Below are positions 56,151-64,000 of a stretch of 64,000 bases of DNA, one piece after another. This stretch comes from Cyclaneusma minus. Taxonomy: Eukaryota; Ascomycota; Leotiomycetes; Marthamycetales; Marthamycetaceae. The notes under the pieces were generated by a model. The model ran no database searches and had not been told where the DNA came from. It worked only from the letters and a program-made list of their open reading frames with translations. Positions within the stretch are counted from its first letter, which is position 1, and each line of letters opens with the position of its first letter. The DNA lies in NCBI GenBank assembly GCA_037179335.1, contig JAKZHN010000021.1, forward strand, positions 62,001-126,000. Reading direction: 5' to 3'. A program made the translations under genes and the position numbers.

Positions 56151-59100
56151 GGTGGGCAACATCAGTCTATCAGAGGTCTCTGATTTCATTGCCTCCAGAG
56201 CTTCAAGGCGACAGATGAAATTCTGCAGGACAGAGACATTTAAAAGAGGAGAAACTGACTTACTCTTCCTGTTGGCCCCCAATATTCAGTTTAGAATTGT
56301 GGAACAAGGGCTAGTCTGGATTAACGTATGATGGGCTAGCAGTCAGTACAACTTGTGTCCCTTTAAGGAAGGGTGTGGGGTCGCATGGTGGCACCAGCGG
56401 CCGACATACGGCCGCGCGGGGTCGGGTTACTTAGCGGGGACCCTCGGTACCAAAGACCGGCTCTTCGGAAAGACCAGACCCAACTCCCGATTCTCGCGTC
56501 TCTTGCTTCCACTTTCTGACTTGTCAACCTCCATATACCGGAAAAGCAAACACAAGAGAAGGCTCGACCAGCTTCGCGATTTCGAATCTCAACGGAGCAT
56601 TTTTCTTGAGACCACTCCAAGGCAAAGCCCTGCGTATTTTCCCTTATCTCGCCCCTTGCTGGAACACGTTCTGACATCTGAAAGAGGAAAATTGCGGGCT
56701 GGCTGTGTATCGAAGTGGATCATCATTCATGTTGGAATTGAATGTGATTTGCTACCACTTGCGAATACCTATCTAAGCTATGTGGTACATACAGCTCCCT
56801 CTCCACGCGGCACACCCTGCGTGCAAGCTCTGCAGCACGCAAACTTCAGTCATACGTCATCCAGTCATCCACCGGCAGCCCGCACAAGTCACAGCGGCAA
56901 AGGCCGAATGTTGATCATTGATGATGATCTGCTCTCTGCTCATCTTCTGGGCTTTTGATGTACCACTCTCTGGCTCCCAAAGGCTCGGCTACCCCTAGAC
57001 CACCTACCAGTCCAGTGGTAATCTACCACGAGGCATGCTACCGACCGTTCAAACCCGGGGAGGGGGCCACCTGTGCCCGTCTTAGCTTTTCTCACGGCAC
57101 CCAAGTCGAATTCATTCTGGGGAAAGACCGTGGCCGTTGCAATCTTATCAGCAGCCTACGAGGTGTTCCGGGTCTGGTGTGCGGCGTTCCGGTGAACGAC
57201 TTGAACGACTTGAACGCCGTCCCCGCCCCTTTCCCCTTTGGGACAGACAGCTGATACATGTGGCAGTTTGAAGACACCCTTTTAACTTTGCGACAGATTG
57301 CGCACATCAAGATCAGCCGTTTTCGGGCGATGTGACCAGAGAGAGACTAGTGAGCAATCAGCCATTTCCTCTAACCGTTTATCCACCAGATTATCAGTGC
57401 CTGGTTCTATGGAATTTGGACTTGGATATTGATCGTCGACCGACATTCAAACCAGGACTCGAGGCGACTCGAAAATAGCTGGAAACCGAATGTTCCATTC
57501 ACTACTTTCCTCATCAGTGGCTATTGTTCTGGTTTGATAGTCGATCCTCAAGGCAGACGGCAGAGTCAGGAAGTGTTCCTACGCTGACTTAGTGCAAATT
57601 ACGCCGTTTTGTTGCTCTGACTTCAAGTTCCCAGAGGTAAGGGAGAGGCTTTCCCTATATGCTCATACACAAGATGACTCCTATCCATCCCTAGTCTACT
57701 TTTCCTATGGTTCTCCTTTTCGCCCTTCTTTGCCAAAAGTTGTTGCTCTAAAAATGATCAGCAACACGAGGCTACGCGCCTTGAGTACCGAACGAACCTT
57801 AGTGCTGCACGCTCTCTCTTAGTCCTCGCCCAAGTAAGCTTACACAACGCCACGCACATGGCTCAACCTTTCCTACATGTCCAATTGACCGTGTACGATA
57901 TAATCGTGCCACTATGTTCTATCGACTGGCCAGGGCACTCGTCATATCTTAACGAAGATCAACTACGGGGACTAGCAGGAAGAATTCTACGATACTCTGG
58001 CAAACCTCCTCCAAAGTTCGATCAAATTGGGTTTGCGGCAATCATGGCGTTTCGAAATTCCGTTGATGATTGATCTATCAGGATCTACATGTACACTCAT
58101 TTCTCTTATAGTTTACCGGATATCTACTGCCCAGGCGCGCCGGTGAGCGGGACGAGACAAAGCTTGACTGCAATAGGCATTAGCTTTTGCGGGAATCTGC
58201 GTCTACTGCGAAATCCAGGGACCATTGCGCGAGCTCGCGGGGTCAGGGGTATCGCATCCAATGACAACTGAGCACACATTTTCCACCTTCTCAAGCCTTG
58301 AAACTCGGGTCGCGGAAAGGCTTACTTTGAGTTGGACGCAGACCTATGGTTTATTTGCCATTTGCTAGCAAGGTTTTAATGAATGAACGATACCCGATGC
58401 GTGGAGTTGGGAGACATTTTACAAAAATGGTAGCAATGAGCATTACGGATTCAAGAAGCTCAGGCTTTGGAGTTGGCAGGTTGCGGTTTTCAATGCTGGA
58501 AATCAGTTCTGCGACATGGAACTATTCTCATGCGCCACCCAATCTTCAAAGCAGAATTCAGAGGATTTTGGTTGATATAGCGGAATGGGAAGTGGATTTC
58601 TCGTCTCTGGACACATCAGGAAAAATCTCTCCTCCGTGGCTCGAGGACGAAGCTAGCCTGTAGGGTAGCTGTGAAGTGTTTGACGCAGAAAGACAGCGAC
58701 GACAGGCGAGGTAGCCACCGTAGCTTTCCCTTGTCATGTCTTCCATATCTTGTCGTCTCAAGTCTGTTCTCGCGCAGAGGTCTTATAGCCATACAGTTGG
58801 AAAAGAAATTTTCAAATAATTCTCTCGCCTTGGTTTTCACAAGCCCCTGCTATACAATACGGAATATAGGCATGTGTATAATCAATTTGCTTGAAATTAT
58901 AGGCTCTTTCGGCCTATATAGTTTTCGATCCCGAAGGATTACTTGCCAAAAATGACATTTGCAATGCCTCAAAGTCGATGTGCAACGGAATTTTGAGGCC
59001 GGCTACTATCCCGCGAGTTTTAGAGGATTGAGGGGAGGTGAAATAGGTGGGGGTGTGATATTTAGGGAAGGATACCAATGACAGGCAAAAGTGGCATTTG

Positions 59101-59857
59101 TAGGCTTTCCTATCAAATTGACAGTTATGCTGCCATTCTCCGAATTATTCTCGCTTAGCGGCTTATAAATTATATTTGAAATAAATAAAACAGTCATTCT
59201 TTTGGCTTTTACACAAGCCGAAGAGCTTCCAACCCAGGCGTGTTATATATTAATTTGTAGAGAATTTTCAGAGCTATTAGGCTATGTGGTTTGAAATTTA
59301 TAAAAGGTGCTTTTCAAAAATAAAAGGGGTTTTCAATGTGTTGGTATTAAGAGGGTAGAACGAAGTGATTATTTAAAGGGTAATAAACGAAGCTAGCAGG
59401 TAACGAGTATATTCATCGTTGAGTCTTAACTATAGAAGAGCTCCCAGCGAAGCGCAGATATACCCATGGCTTAGCGTGGTGGCCTGAGGCCAGGGGTAGC
59501 CATGGTGGTGATGGTCAGGGAAAGGGTGGCGCACGGGCCACCGCTGGCTGACCATGTCGGTGTTGCAACACAATGTCCGGCAGTCGACGTGCAATGAAAG
59601 TTGGAGGACGGCTACTTACTTCGCGAGTCTAGCGCAGGGGAGTGAAGTTGTGAAGCGAAGTCTTAAATTGCACTCGTATGGGCTCGCGAAAGCTTACATC
59701 TGTTCTGGAGTGAAGTTCTAGTGTGATTTGAGACGGTCTTTTTGCATTACTTTTTTGCGATACAAACGGACACTCGACTTACCCTGCTCTGGAAAATATA
59801 AAAACTCGAAGACGAAGATTGCGTCTAACTGAAGAAGATACCTTATCCAGCACACCC
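56151..59857. other. Intergenic with unassigned frames and a degenerate duplication
   Basis: A 201-codon plus frame (56353-56958) lacks motifs. The plus frame 58346-58663 ends with a protein-like run (ILVDIAEWEVDFSSLDTSGK), and a second frame just upstream (about 58170-58370) is also open, so a decayed gene may lie at 57.6-58.7 kb. Related sequence blocks recur near 58.85-59.03 kb and 59.21-59.65 kb. No intact gene is supported. Confidence 0.35.
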
Positions 59858-62800
59858 TTACGCAAACACATCACTCGCGAACCGATCGCTCTTGATCCGC
59901 TGGAACCACTCCTCGACCTGCTCCTCCGTCTGCGGCTTCCCTAAATCCTCCGCCGCCTCTGCATACATCTTCTTCATCACAGAGGCAATCCCCTCACCAA
60001 CCATCGTGCTTCCACACACATAGATCTTCGCCCCCGAGTCAAACACCCCCTTCAATTCAACCCGCTCCTCGTAGATCCGATCCTGAACATACCGGCACCC
60101 TTTGCTCTCATCCTTCTTTGTACTAAAAGCATAATAGACCTTGACAACACCATCCCTCTCCCACTTTGCCAACTCTTCGCCAAATAGTTTGTTCTTTGGG
60201 CTAGAGCATCCAATGAACAGATATGCCATGGCAACTTCTTTTCCTGCTTTCGCAATTTCTGCCCTCTCCTGGACAAACCCACGGAACGGCGCCAATCCTG
60301 ACCCAGCGCATGTCATGATCACCGGGGTCTCGGGAGATGCCAGCCTAAACCCGTGACTTGGTTTCACAGACACATGAACATGGTCCTCTGCCTCGAGGTG
60401 ACTCAAATAATTCGAAGCAACCCCGAGATACCTCTTCCCCCCAGCAGCCTTCGAAGGAGTGTCAAGGACAGTCCAAGTCAACGTAGCAACCGTAGGATCC
60501 GCCAGAGGCGAGGATGAAATTGAGTACTGACGGATTCTCATCGGTGGAAGCATTGCAAGATAATCCCCAAACGACAGTGAAGCCGTAGGATACTCTTCAA
60601 GCAAATCCAGAGGAGACAGGCGTTTCAAAGCCACTTCCTTCTCAAAATCATCCCCGGCCAATCTCAGCAACTTCGCATTGTCCGTCACCGAGTTCGCAAT
60701 TCTCAGAACCTGTCGGCGAGTAGCAGGCTGGCTCAGCTCCACATATGTGCCAAGCAGATCGATTGCGGAAAGAGGATGCTCTGTAGGAATCGTCGTGTTC
60801 GCCGAAGACTTGATGGTCAGCGAACAATCCCACGGCAACCCAAACCTCTTCATAACACGATGAACCGTCTTGGAGTTGTTCATCGGAAGAACAGCCAGGT
60901 AATCCCCAGCCACATACGACATGCCGGTAGGCAACTTCATCGTGATGTGTCTTTTGGCAGGCTCATCTCCAACCGTCAACAGTTCATTCTTCAGCACAAT
61001 AGCCTCCTTCACATCCTGCTTTAACTTCGTGCTCCTCGAAGTCGTATCGATCTTCAAGTCAATCCCAACACTATCTCTCCTCTCCGACCCACCAAGTTTC
61101 GTCCACAACTCTTCGTCTTCCCACTTATCGAAATCATCAAAGACGTCCCCTGCCCCAACATCACCAAGCCCAGCACTTGCCATACGCATGGCACCTCTTT
61201 CTTCAAACAGCGCATCCAGCATCTTCGGAATCCGATGAAACGTATTCGCCCAATCATGATTCCCACATCCATAAACAGCGTACGTGACTCCTTTCAGCTC
61301 CGTACCTTCCAGGTGACTCAGCCACTCCACGAACCGAGCAGCATTGTCAGGAGGCTGACCCTCATAACTCGAGCAAATCATCACCACAGGTTGATCTTTC
61401 GGGACTTTTCCTGTCGCTGAGTCCAGAGTTCGCACATCGACTTTGAATCCATGGCCTCCACAAGCCCTCGCAAGGCTCTGGGAAAGAGCCTCACACGTTC
61501 CGGAATTCGAACCGTAAAGAATCGTCATAGGCTTCGTAGCCTTGGCATCAACTGCTGAAGTCTCGGCCATTTCGCCTTTCGTCGTTCCCCTAGCCTCTCC
61601 ATCCGACCCTCCAGAAAACATCATCTTCTCAGACATAATAGCATCCAACCCATCCCTCAGCTTCGCATGTATGAAAAAGTCTTTCGGCTTAATCGTAAGC
61701 GTCTGCTTAACATGCATCTCGTAGTTCGGATCATGGAATCGGAAGTTGAACTGCTGAAGCAGCATACAGGTCGTCAATGTGGCCTCCTGTAGTGCAAACG
61801 GCCGACCAATACAAGCACGCTGTCCGTTCCCAAATGGCTTCCATGCATTGGGTGGCAATTTCGAAAACGGCTCATCTAACATCCTCTCAGGCTTGAATTC
61901 GGCAGCATCTTCACCCCAAACAGCCGGATCCCGATGGATTTGGGCCAGCGACATCGAGATGATTGCGTTCTTGGACAGCATGTAGCCGCCGGTACCGTCG
62001 CCTCCACCCACTATGATCGGCTCTACTTGGTCATCTCGGACACCGACTGTGAATGAAGGAGCGGTTGGCTTCAGTCGTAGAGTTTCTCTGATGCAGGCTG
62101 AGATGTATGGAAGCTTCGACATGTGATCTATGGTAACTCGGCCTTTCCCAACAACTTCGTCGACTTCTTTTTGCGCGGCTTGGAACGTCTCGGGGTTTCT
62201 GAGGAGGTAGTAGAATAGGAATGACAGCGTTCCACTCGTGGTTTCGTGTCCTGGAAGACTGTCAGCAGCAGTAATCGATATAGCAGCAGCCACTCGACAG
62301 AGCAACCTCCACCGACAGAAAAAAAATCAAAAGGCTCACCAGCAATCAAGAACGTCATCATGTTATTGATGATACTATCCTCAGTCATCGCTTCACCAGT
62401 CTTCGGATCCCGCCCATTCAGCATAGCATTCAAAAGATCCTTCTTGTCACTCGGCTGTGCCCGTCTCCTCTCCAAACATTCCTTCGCCGTGCTTCTCAAT
62501 TTCTGAATATCCGCCTCGTATTGCAGCGACTTGGATCGCATAAGGAAATTCGCAATCCCCGGTCTCGCGGACCTCATTCCAGATTCGGCCAAGAAAGAGT
62601 TCATCGCAGTGACGAAAGGATGCATGTCGTTGCTGTAAAACGAGTTGAATCGAGTATCCATAGCGCATCTATATCAGTCAGCATCGATCCAGTTCTTCAT
62701 CACTTCCGTAGCCCATCACAGCCTTATCGCCATGCTCCCCCAATCCGCTTTTCTTTTCCGACAAGTAAAATACTCACAGCGCAATAGAATCCAGCGTCAA

Positions 62801-63247
62801 CCTCGTAAAATCCTCCGTCGCATTAATCTTCCCCTCCGCCCCAAACCTCGCCCACTTCGCCACCAACTGACTAGCAATATCATGCATCTCATCAAACATA
62901 TTCCTAATCGACAGCGGACCAAACGCCGGCACCAGCACTCGATGCGCAATCTCCCAGTTATGTTCTCGCATTTTCGCAGTAAATAGGCCATCGTGGAGAC
63001 CGTTTCTGACTTCGAATAGGCCGCCAAAGAGTCTTTTTTCGAAGCGTTTCTCGTCGCAGAATTCGTTCATGAGGGCGCGGGTGCAGGCGAAGTGGCGTTC
63101 GCTGCCGTTGAGATTGAGCTTGAAGAGATTGCCGTATTTTGACGAGAGATGAACCACGCTCCCCTCTGAGTCCGAGATGTCGTAGTCTTTTAAGTTGCCA
63201 ATGAGTGGCCATCCTGGAGGCTGAGGAACTGGCTTTGGGTTTGCCAT
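59858..63247 (-). CDS. Self-sufficient P450-reductase fusion, CYP505 (P450foxy) type
   Basis: Three exons, 63247-62778, 62668-62340 and 62250-59858, give 1063 residues. The P450 half begins PQPPGWPLIGNLKDYD, without a membrane anchor. It carries the I-helix AGHETTSG (about 266-273), ExxR ETLR (about 322), PERM and heme loop FGNGQRACIGRPFA with Cys at about 413. After a linker (about 480-505) the reductase half shows the FMN-binding MTILYGSNSGT (about 508) and YGCGNHDW, then the FAD-binding RIRQYSISSSP, NADPH-binding CAGSGLAPFRGF and YVCGSTMVGEG. This is the fungal equivalent of bacterial P450 BM3: one soluble or loosely membrane-bound polypeptide that hydroxylates fatty acids near the omega end using NADPH. 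Length (about 1060) equals that of the family, and all key motifs are intact. Confidence 0.95.
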
Positions 63248-64000
63248 GTTTTCTGAGGCAGTGGAGATTGGTGTGGATATTTTTGGGTTGATCTTCGTAG
63301 CTCTGTGGTTATGCTCAAGTAAAATGGAAGGGATTGGTGCTCGATGACGGCTTGAGATGGTCGAAAGTAGAGCAAGGAGACAATATACATTCCTATCTTC
63401 AGCAACCTACACTGACTTATATAGTACGGAAGACCTATTCGCTGATAGACCTTGTCGTACCGCTGCTTTTGTGACTCGGGGCTCGGGACTGAATGAAAAT
63501 ATGAAGCTTAAGTGTTGTCGTTTAGATTTTAGACCTGCCTGGCCCGCTTTGCGGTAACAGACATCGTCATCGCAAAGTGTAAATCGTGCATGTGAAGTGT
63601 AACAGGAGCTAGGACGATTAGTACATGTAGCCTTTGCAGTGTCACGGCCACATGTATGGAAGATGGACGGATGAGGATCTATTGCTTGAACATTTAAAAG
63701 TTCAGCTACCATCACCTGAGATGTCCATTACTGTTGAGATGTACCTATGGTAAGTCTGGTGATTCATATAAGTAGACCCCGGAGATCTAGATTTTCTCGC
63801 TGCTCTGGCGGGTTAGGGTACTTCTCCTGAGCTGTCAACACGAAAGTCTGGATGACAAGACTCCGTGCCGTCTCCCAAGACAATTTAGGTGTGGGAGATC
63901 AAGTTAGAACGCATAAATAGAGTAACATACCGCCTGCTAGTAGTGCTACTGCTGCCTACCGCTCCCGGCCGCTCCGGCCCTTGAGTCACCCGAAAGCCGA
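63248..64000. other. Upstream region of CYP505, no gene recognised
   Basis: The stretch holds the CYP505 promoter and unassigned sequence to the window end. Short frames on both strands have no motif. Confidence 0.4.

Noticed and set aside
56353..56958. 201-codon plus-strand frame
   Set aside because: No motif, odd composition and an equally open opposite strand.
63810..63830. TTAGGG resembling a telomere repeat
   Set aside because: Only one unit is present, with no tandem array.
1..64000. Biosynthetic gene cluster linking the P450s, flavoprotein, MpaB-like oxygenase and transporters
   Set aside because: No PKS, NRPS, terpene cyclase or prenyltransferase is present, and the enzymes are spread over 60 kb with unrelated genes between.

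Overview
The window looks like a chromosome segment of a filamentous ascomycete (Pezizomycotina), most probably a Dothideomycete-like fungus. The genes are split by short GT-AG introns (mostly 50-140 nt, several with CTAAC/CTGAC-type branch points). Coding content is typical of plant-associated or saprotrophic moulds: a fused CYP505 monooxygenase-reductase, a CYP504 aromatic hydroxylase, a GH28 rhamnogalacturonase, a sulfatase, MFS carriers and an MpaB-type oxygenase. No bacterial-style operons, rRNA genes, CRISPR arrays or complete autonomous transposons were seen. All exon joins were inferred by eye from reading frame and splice motifs, and family names come from motif recognition, not searches.

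Layout. 1-12 kb: CYP504-like P450 (+), FAD-dependent DAO-type oxidoreductase (-), small DUF6699-like protein (-), first member of an uncharacterised acidic repeat family (+). 13-18 kb: secreted rhamnogalacturonase (+) and a conserved hypothetical protein (-). 19-25.5 kb: a TA-flanked MITE, an LTR-like fragment, an 11-exon DHA2-type MFS transporter (-) and a divergent secreted sulfatase (+). 26-31 kb: nested minisatellites, the second family member (+) carrying a hAT MITE, and a Dal5/allantoate-type MFS permease (-). 32.7-37.4 kb: DUF2231 membrane protein (+), small one-TM protein (-), third and largest family member (+, with a frame break). 37.4-48.8 kb: 11 kb without a convincing intact gene, including a degenerate reading frame. 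48.8-51.5 kb: Gln/His-rich DUF8032-type putative regulator (+). 52.7-53.8 kb: a TIR element filled with a CTCCAG-type minisatellite. 54.8-56.2 kb: MpaB-like oxygenase (-). 59.9-63.2 kb: CYP505 (-).

The enzymes do not form an obvious biosynthetic cluster. Several could serve catabolism of plant aromatics, pectin, sulfate esters and fatty acids, but that link is inference.

The most striking theme is intron birth from mobile sequence. (1) A 291-bp hAT-type MITE with 8-bp target duplications lies inside a coding exon, placed so that splicing GT..AG would remove exactly the element plus one target copy and restore the reading frame. (2) A roughly 182-bp repeat about 95% identical in two places forms most of an intron of the Dal5-like permease, and at 44 kb occupies all but 5 nt of a GT-AG interval flanked by open reading frame. 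(3) Two introns of the sulfatase gene are clearly related to each other although the exons are not. Together these suggest introner-like elements active in this lineage. A second theme is a dispersed family of three paralogous proteins with an 'LLxDxxLP' helical repeat and no recognised function.
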